Positions 25,800-37,979 of a stretch of 64,000 nucleotides of DNA are shown here, one piece after another. The stretch's first letter is position 1. Each line of letters opens with the position of its first letter. The stretch comes from Haliclystus octoradiatus. Its lineage: Eukaryota > Cnidaria > Staurozoa > Stauromedusae > Haliclystidae. The DNA lies in assembly GCA_916610825.1 (NCBI GenBank), contig OU744447.1, positions 35,333,024-35,397,023 of the forward strand, written 5' to 3'. Both the position numbers and the translations under genes were made by a program. The notes under the pieces are model-generated. The model searched no databases. It was not told the origin of the DNA and worked only from the letters and a program-made list of their open reading frames with translations.

Positions 25800-28700
25800 T
25801 ACATAATACTGTCTGTTTATATATCACAATATTTCTATATTTCTATATTTCGATATTTCTGTGTCTGTCCGCGACTTATGTACGTCTTACTGGCGATATA
25901 ATACGGATAATCCGTTGTCGGGAAATTATGCAAACATTTGTGTCGAGATAACCGTGTACAGTAACAAATTTGTTGTATGAAAAGTATGGGTCTATGGCGT
26001 TGTTTTAAAATAATATACTTCATCTGATATTTTATTTGATATCATTGCATTAAAAAATTCAGAGATTTTGAAAAATTTCATAGGTCGATAATCTAGCGGG
26101 CAGCCAAATCGACTTCAAATTGAAATCTCCAGAACAAAAATATTTTGCTTTAAATTTAAAAGCTGCGTGTAAATTGTTTGAACAAGTGAAACTTGAAACT
26201 GAATCAGTTTTATGATAATTAAAGCAATACGAAATACTGAATTACATTGAATTACCAGTATAACTAGGCCAGACAAAATATGTTTTGAAATCAAAGAAAC
26301 GTAGACATATTTCATGTAGTGTTGATATCAGCAATACATATAGCGCGGCACAAACGCTATGAAATTAAAGAGACTTGAGGTCTTAATTTAATTTATTAAT
26401 GAAACAAAATGCCGTTCATTACTTTTCTCAAAATCGAGATATAAAACATTTCACTTTTAAAAAGGCTATTTTGATACATAATTTGTGAGAACACTGAGCA
26501 AACAATCTGTTTTGAAATGAATAATCTATCGCGGGGCTTAAAAACAAATTAATTTGCAAGAATTTTCAAATTGGCGTTGGCGTTCGACTATTTCGAAAAA
26601 TATTCAAAGTTCGAAGAGATTATCTGTCTACAGTCTAAAATCATAGAGTTTAGAATTAATCAAGGCATTGCACAAAAGTATTTTTATAATTTATTATTTA
26701 ATATAAAAAAACGAATCATTTGGTTTTAAGCAGCAAGGCTTTTATTTTCAGATTTTGCTTCCATAATTAACGAAGGAATTATACTGGCATCGATTAATAT
26801 TAAAATTTCATTTTGTTGACTTGCTATACGAATAAGACACAGTATGTTACTACAGTTTCGAGAATAAAAATAGCGATGTCTTGTTATTATCTTTGATCAA
26901 CATTTAAAGTTAATTTCAGGTATATCAAATTTAACAAAGTTAAATTGAATTGAGCGTATGATTTGTGATAAATAATAATAATTATAATATTTTCAGCGTT
27001 CAAAAATTTTGCTTTGAATTTAAAAGCACAAAAACATAATTCAAAAACATTTTTAAATAGTTAATACAGTTTGGATGAGTGTAACAAACCTTGTGTTACA
27101 AAAATAAAAAGTGAAAAGGTTGCACGAAATAATCGATCATAGCAAACAATATTTATTAAAATAAAACTTACCATTTTCCAAATGAGATCCAAATAAAAAC
27201 TATACGAGCGGCATAATCTCCGAACAACATTTAAATACATAATAGCGGGTTCTCTGAGTTAATACACCAATCAATAGTAAGTTAACAACCATATTTTATC
27301 GAAGGAGAATGTACGCCCGATAAGAATAAAATAAAGATTGTCTTTTATTCGAAATAATTCTGACAAAAATGATCATTTCATATCGTAATCAAATGCATGG
27401 TAAAGTAGATTCATTTTCTACATAGTAAATTATCCTTTTCGTCAGACATCATAACATGAGCATTTAAATATTACCATCGGCTATGGTATTTTATATCTTT
27501 GAAGCTGCACTAAACATTTCCACTCTATAAACCATCGCGTCCGTTTCAATAAATTCTGAATAAATATGCATATCACGAATCTGGCAAAATGAGTTGTTTT
27601 CGTTTTTCTATCAAAATAATTAATTTATTCATAATCGTCTTTCCTTTCATTCGACATCTGTAATGTATTATAAATAGCGCGTAGAAATATTGACAACAAG
27701 ATGTAACATAATATCAATATCGAATTAGTATAGCGATTTATTATAGAATTTTATTTCCTTTTAAAAGAATGTTGATGCTATTAGTCTGGAAAATTTGATA
27801 ACAAGAAGCACTATGAGTTCAACATTTCACATCTTTTGTTTACTTTTAAAATTTTATTTTCAACGAACTCTTAGTATTTTGATAGACTGCCATGAAAATC
27901 ACAGGCCTACTTGCTGAGATTGCAAAGATCAAAAATATATAGGCTCATATACTATCATATCATAATATTATCAGATTATATATATAGTTTGAAATCAATA
28001 CACGCGCTGTCGCCTTGTTCAGTAATACGTTGTCGAAGCAATAGGTTTGTTGATTAGTACAGTCAAGGCGCGTACAACAGTATGTAAGGGGTTGGCTCAT
28101 TGGTTAATGCTCTGGTATTACAAAATCAGGGTCGTAAGTTCAAATCTGCCATTCGGCAGTTTTTATCAACGATTTTTCTGATTTTTTTTTTAATATGAAG
28201 CAGTAAATCATTGTTAATTAACAAAAGATATCGCTTGATCATGTTAATAACAGAAATTAGTGGACCATGTGTTTTGTCGAAGCTAAATTAATTTAATGCT
28301 GAATATATTGCATGCAATGCCACGAGTTTGACCGGCCACACCTTGACGGCGTTATTTTGTGAACACCACATTAGTGTTGTATATATTGCAATAAAGATTT
28401 ATGAATTCGAACCGAACGCGATCCGATCGTGTCGGGTCAGATTCGGGTTAATATTTTAGGTCTTCGGATCTGATCGGATTTGAAGTGATTTTTTATGGAT
28501 AGTTTCAGATTTCGAAATTTGACTGAGTATTTGTAATTTATAATAATTAATGTGTTCTGGCTTCCTTTCAACACATAAAATAAAGTTTTTCTATGTAGAC
28601 AAAGCTACGTTAAATTATACATTTCAATCGACTCAATTGATGTGAAATAAATTAAATTTTTATTAAAGGAATGATTAAGATGTATTGATTAATGCTACAT

Positions 28701-28849
28701 CGTTTCAATGCGTATTGTGTCTCATGTTCTCCTCCAGAGTTCATACTCCGTATTATACAGCGATAGAAAGCTTAGTCAATTGTTTAATTATAAGTGATCT
28801 GAAAGTTTTATCATAGAAGGTCCATTATGGACTACACTCATTGCTAGTA
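25800..28849 (+). repeat. 3.05-kb tandem unit, copy 1
   Basis: First of three head-to-tail copies, starting in an ATTTC/ATTTCG-rich run. Then come TGTGTCTGTCCGCGAC, about 2.9 kb of AT-rich sequence with no long frame, a tRNA-like relic (28085-28158), and the ending TCCATTATGGA hairpin, ACTCATTGCTAGT. A minus-strand frame of about 62-79 codons near the start appears in all copies only because the copies are similar. Repeat class uncertain: the 3' hairpin plus CTAGT recalls Helitron ends. Confidence 0.93.
28085..28158 (+). ncRNA. tRNA-like relic in unit 1
   Basis: TTGGCTCATTGGTTAATGC resembles a D-arm/A-box and AGTTCAAATCT a B-box. A 5-bp anticodon-like stem (CTGGT/ATCAG) has an oversized loop. 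The acceptor arms do not pair, so this is a tRNA-derived relic and not a functional tRNA. Confidence 0.45.
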
Positions 28850-31800
28850 TTTCTATATTTCTATATTTCTATATTTCGATATTTCGATATTTCGATATTT
28901 CTGTGTCTGTCCGCGACTTATGTACGTCTTACTGGCGATATAATACGGATAATCCGTTGTCGGGAAATTATGCAAACATTTGTGTCGAGATAACCGTGTA
29001 CAGTAACAAATTTGTTGTATGAAAAGTATGGGTCTATGACGTTGTTTTAAAATAATATACTTCATCTGATATTTTATTTGATATCGTTGCATTAAAAAAT
29101 TCAGAGATTTTGAAAAATTTCATAGGTCAATAATCTAGCGGGCAGCCAAATCGAATTCAAATTGAAATCCCCAGAACAAAAATATTTTGCTTTGAATTTA
29201 AAAGCTGCGTGTAAATTGTTTGAGCAAGTGAAACTTGAAAATGAATCAGTTTTATGATAATTAAAACAATACGAAATACTGAATTACATTGAATTACCAG
29301 TATAACTATGCCAAACAAAATATTTTTTTGAAATCAAAGAAACGTAGACCTATTTCATGTAGTGTTGATATCAGCAATACATATAGCGCGGCACAAACGC
29401 TATGAAAATTAAAGAGACTTTAGGTCTTAATTTAATTTATTAATGAAACAAAATGCCATTCATTACTTTTATCAAAATCGAGATATAAAACATTTCACTT
29501 TTAAAAAGGCTATTTTGATATATAATTTGTGAGAACACTGAGCAAACAATCTGTTTTGAAATGAACAATCTATCGCGGGGCATAAAAACAAATTAACTTG
29601 CAAGAATTTTCAAAATGACGTTGGCGTTCGACTAATTCGAAAAATATTCAAAGATCGAAGAGATTATCTGTCTACAGTCTAAAATTACAGAGTTTAGAAT
29701 CAATTAAGGCATTGCACAAAAGTATTTCTATAATTTATTATTTAATATAAAAACATGAATCATTTGGATTTGAGCAGGCAGGCTTTTATTTTCAGATTTT
29801 GCTTCCATAATTAATGAAGGAATTATAGGCATCGATTAAAATTAAAATTTCATTTTGTTGACTTGCTATACGAATAAGACACAGTATGTTACTACATTTT
29901 CGAGAATAAAAATAGCGGTGTCTTGTTATTATCGTTGATCAACATTTAATAAAGAAAAATTTAAGGTATATCAAATTTAACAAAGTTAAATTGAATTGAG
30001 CGTATGATTTGTGATAAATAATAATAATTATAATATTTTCAGCGTTCAAAAATTTTGCTTTGAATTTGAAAGCACAAAAACATAATTTAAAAACATTTTT
30101 AAATAGTTAATACAGTTTGGATGAGTGTAACAAACCTTGTGTTACAAAAATAAAAAGCGAAAAGGTTGCATGAAATAATCGATCATAGCAAACAATATTT
30201 ATTAAAATACAACTTACCATTTTCCAAATGAGATTCAAATAAAAACTATACGAGCGGCATAATCTCCGAACAACATTTAAATACATAATAGCGGGTTCTC
30301 TGAGTTAATACACCAATCAATAATAAGTTAACAACCATATTTTATCGAAGGAGAATGTACGCCCGATAAGAATAAAATAAAGATTGTCTTTTATTCGAAA
30401 TAATTCTGACAAATATGATCATTTCATACCGTGATCAAATGCATGGTAAAGTAGATTCATTTTCTACATAGTAAATTATCCTTTTCGTCAAACATCATAA
30501 CATGAGCATTTAAATATTACCATCGGCTGTGGTATTTTATATCTTTGAAGCTGCACTAAACATTTCAACTCTATAAACCATCGCGTCCGTTTCAATAAAT
30601 TCTGAATAAATATGCATATCACGAATCTGGCAAAATGAGTTGTTTTCGTTTTTCTATCAAAATAATTAATTTATTCATAATCATCTTTCCTTTCATTCGA
30701 CATCTGTAATGTATTATAAATAGCGCGTAGAAAATATTAACAACAAGATGTAACATAATATCAATATCGAATTAGTATAGCGATTTATTATAGAATTTTA
30801 TTTCCTTTTAAAAGAATGTTGATGCTATTATTCTGGAAAATTTGATAACAAGAAGCACTATGAGGTCAACTTTTTACATCTTTTGTTTACTTTTAAAATT
30901 TTATTTTCAACGAACTCTTTGTATTTTGATAGACTGCCATGAAAATCACAGGCCTACTTGCTGAGATTGCAAAGATCAAAAATATATAGGCTCATATACT
31001 ATCATATCATAATATTTTCAGATTATATATATAATTTGAAATTCAATACACGCGCGTGGATCGGCCTTGTTCAATAATACGTTCTCGAAGCAATAGGTTT
31101 GTTGATTCTGTCAGTTAAAGCGCCGATAACAGTAAGTAAGGTAGTGGGTAATTGGTTAATGCTCTGGTATAACAAATTCAGGGTCGTCAGTTCAATTCCG
31201 CCATTCGGCAACTTTTTATCAACGATTTTTCTTATTTTTTTTTAATATCATCATCATTTTTAATTAACAAAAGATATCGTTTGATCATGTTAATAACAGA
31301 AATTAGTGACCCATGTGTCTTGTCGAAGCTAAATTAATTTAATATTGAATATATTACATGCGATGCCACGAGTTTGACCGGCCTCACCTTGACAGCGTTA
31401 TTTTGTGAACACCACATTAGTGTTGTATGTATTGCAATGAAGATTTATCAACCCGAACCGAACGCGATTTGATCGTATCGGGTCAGATTCGGGTTAATAT
31501 TTTAGGTCTTCGGATCGGATCGGATTTGAAGTGATTTTTTATGGATAGTTTTATATTTCGAAATTTGACTGAATATTTGTAATTCATAATAATTAATGTG
31601 TTCTGGTTTCCTTTCAGCACATAAAATAAAGTTTTTCTATGTAGAGATAGCTACGTTAAATTATACATTTCAATCGACTCAATTGATGTGAAATAAATTA
31701 AATTTTTATTAAAGGAATGATTAAGATGTATTGATTAATGCTACATCGTTTCAATGCGTATTGTGTCTCATGTTCTTCTCCAGAGTTCATACTCCGTATT

Positions 31801-31897
31801 ATACAGCGATAGAAAGCTTAGTCAATTGTTTAATTATAAGTGATCTGAAAGTTTTTTCATAGAAGGTCCATAATGGACCACAACACTCATTGCTAGT
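28850..31897 (+). repeat. 3.05-kb tandem unit, copy 2
   Basis: Collinear with copy 1; the TGTGTCTG landmarks are 3042 bases apart. Point and small-indel differences are scattered at a few percent by eye. The copy 1/2 junction is GCTAGTATTTCTATATTTC. Unlike the copy 2/3 junction, it lacks TACTGTCTGTTTATATATCAC. The terminal hairpin reads GGTCCATAATGGACC, a longer stem than in copy 1. Confidence 0.93.
31136..31210 (+). ncRNA. tRNA-like relic in unit 2
   Basis: This corresponds in position to the relic of unit 1, with further substitutions (GTAATTGGTTAATGC for the A-box and AGTTCAATTCC for the B-box). It is not a functional tRNA. Confidence 0.4.
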
Positions 31898-34800
31898 ATA
31901 CATAATACTGTCTGTTTATATATCACAATATTTCTATATTTCGATATTTCGATATTTCTGTGTCTGTCCGCGACTTATGTACGTCTTACTGGCGATATAA
32001 TACGGGTAATCCGTTGTCGGGAAATTATGCAAACATTTGTGTCGAGATAACCGTGTACAGTAACAAATTTGTTGTATGAAAAGTATGGACCTATGACGTT
32101 GTTTTAAAATAATATACTTCATCTGATATTTTATTTGATATCGTTGCATTAAAAAATTTAGAGATTTTGAAAAATTTCATAGGTCGATAATCTAGCGGGC
32201 AGCCAAATCGAATTCAAATTGAAATCCCCAGAACAAAAATATTTTGCTTTGAATTTAAAAGCTGCGTGTAAATTGTTTGAACAAGTGAAACTTGACAATG
32301 AATCAGTTTTATGATAATTAAAACAATACGAAATACTGAATTACATTGAATTACCTGTATAACTAGGCCAAACAAAATATTTTTTTGAAATCAAAGAAAC
32401 GTAGACCTATTTCATGTAGTGTTGATATCAGTAATACATATAGCTCGGCACAAACGCTATGAAATTAAAGAGACTTTAGGTCTTAATTTAATTTATTAAT
32501 GAAACAAAATGCCGTTCATTACTTTTCTCAAAATCGAGATACAAAACATTTCACTTTTAAAAAGGCTATTTTGATATATAATTTGTGAGAACACTGAGCA
32601 AACAATCTGTTTTGAAATGAACAATCTTTCGCGGGGCATAAAAACAAATTAACTTGCAAGAATTTTCAAAATGACGTAGGCGTTCGACTAATTCGAAAAA
32701 ATATTCAAAGTTCGAACAGATTATCTGTCTACAGTCTAAAATTATAGAGTTTAGAATCAATCAAGGCATTGCACAAAAGTATTTCTATAATTTATTATAT
32801 AATATAAAAATATGAATCATTTGGTTTCGAGCAGGCAGGCTTTTATTTTCAGATTTTGCTTCCATAATTAACGATTAAAATTAAAGCATCGATTAAAATT
32901 AAAATTTCATTTTGTCTACTTGCTATAAGAATAAGACACAGTATGTTACTACAGTTTCGAGAATAAAAATAGCGGTGTCTTGTTATTATCGTTGATCAAC
33001 ATTTAATAAAGTTAATTTCAGGTATATCAAATTTAATAAAGTTAAATTGAATTGAGCGTATGATTTGTGATAAATAATAATAATTTTAATATTTTCAGCG
33101 TTCAAAAATTTTGCTTTGAATTTAAAAGCACAAAAACATAATTTAAAAACATTTTTAAATAGTTAATACAGTTTGGATGAGTGTAACAAACCTTGTGTTA
33201 CAAAAATAAAAAGCGAAAAGGTTGCATGAAATAATCGATCATAGCAAACAATATTTATTAAAATACATCTTACCATTTTCCAAATGAGATCCAAATAAAA
33301 ACTATACGAGCGGCATAATCTCCGAACAACATTTAAATACATAATAGCGGGTTGTCTGAGTTAATACACCAATCAATAATAAGTTAACAACCATAGTTTA
33401 TCGAAGGAGAATGTACGCCCGATAAGAATAAAATAAGTTTGTCTTTTATTCGAAATAATTCTGACAAAAATGATCATTTCATATCGTGATCAAATGCATC
33501 GAAAAGTAGATTCATTTTCTACATAATAAATTATCCTTTTCGTCAGACATCATAACATGAGCATTTAAATATTACCATCGGCTGTGGTATTATATATCTT
33601 TGAAGCTGCACTAAACATTTCAACTCTATAAACCATCGCGTACGTTTCAATAAATTCTGAATAAATATGCATATCACGAATCTGGCAAAATGAGTTGTTT
33701 TCGTTTTTCTATCAAAATAATTAATTTATTCATAATCATCTTTCCTTTCATTCGACATCTGTAATGTTATAAATAGCGCGTAGAAATATTGACGACAAGA
33801 TGTAACATAATATCAATATCGAATTAGTATAGCGATTTATTATAGAATTTTATTTCCTTTTAAAAGAATGTTGATGCTATTATTCTGGAAAATTTGATAA
33901 CAAGAACCTCTATCAGACCAATTTTTCAGATTTTTTTTTTACTTATAAAGTTATATTTTCAACGAACTCTTAGTATTTTGATAGACTGCCATGAAAATCA
34001 CAGGCATACTTGCTGAGATTGCAAAGATCAAAAATATATAGGCTCATATAGTATCATATCATAATATTTTCAGATTATATATATAATTTGAAATTCAATA
34101 CACGCGCGTGGATCGGCCTTGTTCAATAATACGTTGTCGAAGCAGTAGGTTTGTTGATAAGGTCAGTCAAATCGTTGATATCAATAAGTAAAGCAGTGGC
34201 TAATTGGTTAATTCTCTGGTGTAATAATTTCAGAGTCGTCAGTTCAAATCCGTCATTAGGCAACCTTTCACCATCGACTTTTTTTTTTTAATATGAAGCA
34301 GTAAATCATTTTTAATTAACAAAAGATATCGTTTGATCATGTTAATAACAGAAATCAGTGGACCATGTGTCTTGTTGAAGCTAAATTAATTTAATATTGA
34401 ATGTATCGCATGCAATGCCACGAGTTTTACTGGCCACACTTTGACGGCGTTATTTTGTGAACACCACATTAGTGTTGTATATATTGCAATAAAGATTTAT
34501 GAATCCGAACCGAACGCGATCCGATCGTATCGGGTCAGATTCAGGTTAATATTTTAGGTCTTTGGATCGGATCGGATTTGAAGTGATTTTTATGGATAGT
34601 TTCAGATTTCGAAATTTGACTGAGTATTTGTAATTTATAATAATTAATGTGTTCTGGCCTCCTTTCAGCACATAAAATAAAGTTTTTCTATGTAGATATA
34701 GCTACGTTAAATTATACATTTCAATCGACTCAATTGATGTGAAATAAAATAAATTTTTATTAAAGGAATGATTAAGATGTATCGATTAATGCTACATCGT

Positions 34801-34945
34801 TTCAATGCGTATTGTGTCTCATGTTCTCCTCCAGAGTTCAGACTCCGTATTATACAGCGATAGTCAGCTTAGTCAATTTTTATTTATAAGTGATCTGAAA
34901 GTTTTATCATAGAAGGTCCATAATGGACCAAACTCATTGCTAGTA
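31898..34945 (+). repeat. 3.05-kb tandem unit, copy 3
   Basis: The third collinear copy starts ATACATAATACTGTCTGTTT and ends GGTCCATAATGGACC, AAACTCATTGCTAGTA, after which homology stops and a CTA triplet run begins. The landmark spacing to copy 2 is 3057 bases at the start and 3047 at the end. Confidence 0.93.
34190..34262 (+). ncRNA. tRNA-like relic in unit 3
   Basis: The most diverged of the three relics (GGCTAATTGGTTAATTC, and AGTTCAAATCC as B-box). Confidence 0.4.
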
Positions 34946-37564
34946 TACTACTACTACTACCAATTATCGTTTGATTCTCATTGCTCTCACTAAAAAGGCT
35001 ATATATGATAGCTTGGCATGTAGGCCCATGCTTACTGTACCTCTGCATTAACAGCCTTAGTGAAGAGTCAGATAACTGATGTCCATGCTGTGCATTTTGA
35101 CGATGACAGCACCATGGCCTGAATCGGTCGATGTGTGTTTAACCTGGGATCACAAATGAAATTGTCACAGCTGAATGCAGATGCCCAGCTTAGTGCAGAA
35201 ATACTCTTTGTGAACAGAGCTGTTGGTGCAATGATTGTCTCCAAATCCTCTGACATTATTATCAACTCCTAATCCATTACTCTGGTATGTATTTCCTAGC
35301 CTTCACATTTAACCATTTTTGACTGCTGAACAATGGCTCACAATTTTGAATTCAACCCAAGTCAGACAATCAGACACAAATGTTTCTTTTTTTAATTATT
35401 CAAGTGTAAGCCTAGGAGAGGTTAGGTACTCTTCGGACGCCTTTCGGTTTTTTACATGTAATTGTTTTACTTATTGCTCAAACATGTATTCTTGATTTCT
35501 TTAATGCTTCAAAATAACTATCGAAAATCGTAGATTGAATTCAAGTGCTCACAGAAGCAATCCCAAACAAAATCAACACACAATCATAGATCAACAACAG
35601 TAAACCAAACTCTACAAAATATATAAATGAACACATGTATGTGTTTTTATTGCATTATTTTGTGCCGAAGGGTCATCCGCGCTATAAAATGTTTACACAC
35701 CATAAAAACAGCTGAAGTGTTTCAAACTTGAATGGAATGGGAAACGTGAAAGCCATATCGCATTACCATTGTTTCACAGCTTGACATCTTACTTTTGAAG
35801 CGCATGTGTAGCGCAAAAGTATTCTAAAAGTGATCCAAGCCATTCCGCATATCTTGAAAAACCCCAAATTGACATTTTTGACTTCCTACCGTTTCATAAA
35901 GGCTTGTGAGCAGATTTGTGATCGCTTATGAATTGAATCCCAATGTTTTGATTGGCGATATCGAACTGTGCAATCAACAATGAGACAATTTTTTGGGTTG
36001 ACTTGTTGAGTCTCACTTCTGTGTTATGCCGATCTTGATGGACTGGGAAGTGAGACTTGTGTCCTTTGAGAAATCTATGGTCTTGAAACACAGAGAGACC
36101 GCCTCAGTTCACAGGAAATGCTGCACGTAGCTGTTAGTGTTCCAGGGAGTCAATGTGGAACGTGAAATCATATGACACCTGAAAATTGCTAAGCTATTGA
36201 GTTTGTGTAGAGTTCTGAAAGATTAGGCTACATGTATTATTAAATGTTGATTCCCCATCAAAGGCTGAATTATAAAGAGAACGACTATGAATTACAGTGT
36301 AAATGTAGAGCAAGACGTGATACAAACAGAAGTAAGTGTAAATTGTTAATACGGTAAACACAAGATTCAATCATGAAAATGAGGCAGCAAAACAAAAGCG
36401 GGACTTGAGCCAGTCAATATTTCGGGATGTTTGTGGACACTGGTAGGTTGGTTTAATCAATTAAAGTGTTGAAATTTTCTTGGGATGGCAGGGACAATTG
36501 ATGAATCTCCAGAACAAAATAGGCTACTTATCTGGAAACTACTACTACTTTGTTTTGTTGCTAAAAGGTTAGTATTAATTCAGTCTGCAAATAAATTGGC
36601 AATCTTGACCAGATCTCGGGGGAGGAAGCGCCAAAAAAACTAGGGGTAGAGGTGGCAACTGATCAAATTTGACTTCAGGGGCGCCAAAATCATCATTTCA
36701 GCAAAAATTGTGAAGAGAAAATGACAAAAAATAATTTTTAACTGCCAATTTTCGATGAAAACTGCTGCATCAGGGGTGGCGATTGTGAGAAAAATTTCAT
36801 CTCAGGGTTGCGGCTGCCATGCTTTGCAGACCGGGTATTTATCACGCACATTTGAGAATGATTTAAATGTTATTGGCAAAGATAACCAATTTAAGATTGA
36901 GTCACTGCTTGAAAAAATTGGCTGAAAAAAGTCCCAGTAGTCAAATACGCACGCGCGAAAACATGATCATCAATACCGTATTTCTAATTTCCTAGTACAG
37001 TATAGCCTTACTTTCTTTTTTGTTGCCTAGTTCATCTTGGTCTTCCAAATGTTCATGTCGACGTTGAATTATCTATCACATGATGAGATGACACATCAAG
37101 ACAAGCTAACACTTATCATATTGTCAGACGTCTATGATTCCATCCTTAGTCTATTAAGTCATTTTAGTCAATGTATGTAATATGTAGATAAGTTAGATTC
37201 ATAGCAGTCTCCAAGTTGAATATGATATAAGTTGCCTCTACTATTTGATAGAAGGCTAAATGTTTTCAAGTTTACATGACCAAAGCCATGCGGTCCATTC
37301 CATGCGAAAGAGTAATCTTTTACAAGTAAATAACGGAGAAAGATAGGTACATATTACACCAAAGATTCAAGGTCCACACTAAGTTCGAGTAACATGTATT
37401 ACAGCCATTTTGAACTCTTTGATTGAGGGATGGCGGGAAGGATTTGATTTTTGTTTGAGTTGAGTGACAGTGATTGATATCTCCCTCATGACGTCACTTG
37501 CGCCCAAATCCTTTTTATCGCCAATAACATCAACAACAACATTTACTACGTGAACTGCCTCGTG
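34946..37564. other. non-coding stretch
   Basis: No supported gene. A CTA-triplet run starts at 34944. Small frames at 35068-35265 and 35894-36091 (minus) have no family features. A patch at 36600-36840 has several GGGG-rich words (GGGGGAGGAAGCGCC, CAGGGGCGCC) suggesting an old element end, not classifiable. Confidence 0.5.
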
Positions 37565-37877
37565 TAGGCCGTGGGCCGAACTAAGAATCGTTCGAAAAGG
37601 CTAGACACTTGTCGAGGACAAGGTTTGAGGTCAAGATATTCAATTATATACAGTTAGCAATGTTTTGTTAAATTTTCGCAAGTTTTCACTCACCAGTTCA
37701 GTATTTAATTTTGTTGTTAATATCGCCAATTTTATGCCAAATTTTGTAGCCATTATGTCAAGTTCAACTGAATGTTTTCGAAGGCGCAATTTATTTTGCC
37801 TCGCTTTCATGAGCACAATGCACCTGATTGGCTGTTGTCCGTTGACAACAGAATGCGTTGGTAGCAACATAATGGGG
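37565..37877. repeat. left terminal inverted repeat
   Basis: The outer 13-mer (37565-37577) is followed by 16 bases not shared with the right end. Then 284 bases (37594-37877) are almost exactly the reverse complement of 43979-44262; translation of the 231-base core differs at a single codon. It carries an outward-pointing 76-codon frame that is probably fortuitous. Confidence 0.93.
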
Positions 37878-37979
37878 CAGCGATCGTTAATATCCTAGAT
37901 TTCGCAATAAAGAACGTTTTCATTTTAGAATGGCAAGCGTTTAAATTAATTTTTCGAGTTAAAATGATAGTTACTGGTC

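Noticed and set aside
25835-32149. Minus-strand frames of 62-79 codons in the three 3-kb units (25835, 28853, 31934)
   Set aside because: They are similar because the units are similar; variable length, no known motif, and part of the frame is the ATTTC microsatellite.
35068-35265. 65-codon minus frame with reasonable composition
   Set aside because: No motif, no splice-linked partner and no repeat relationship found; left as unassigned.
37640-37870. 76-codon outward frames in both TIRs (also 43986-44216), differing by one residue
   Set aside because: They are identical only because the TIRs are; no splice signals, motifs or stop-free extension suggest a protein. A promoter-proximal peptide cannot be excluded but is unsupported.
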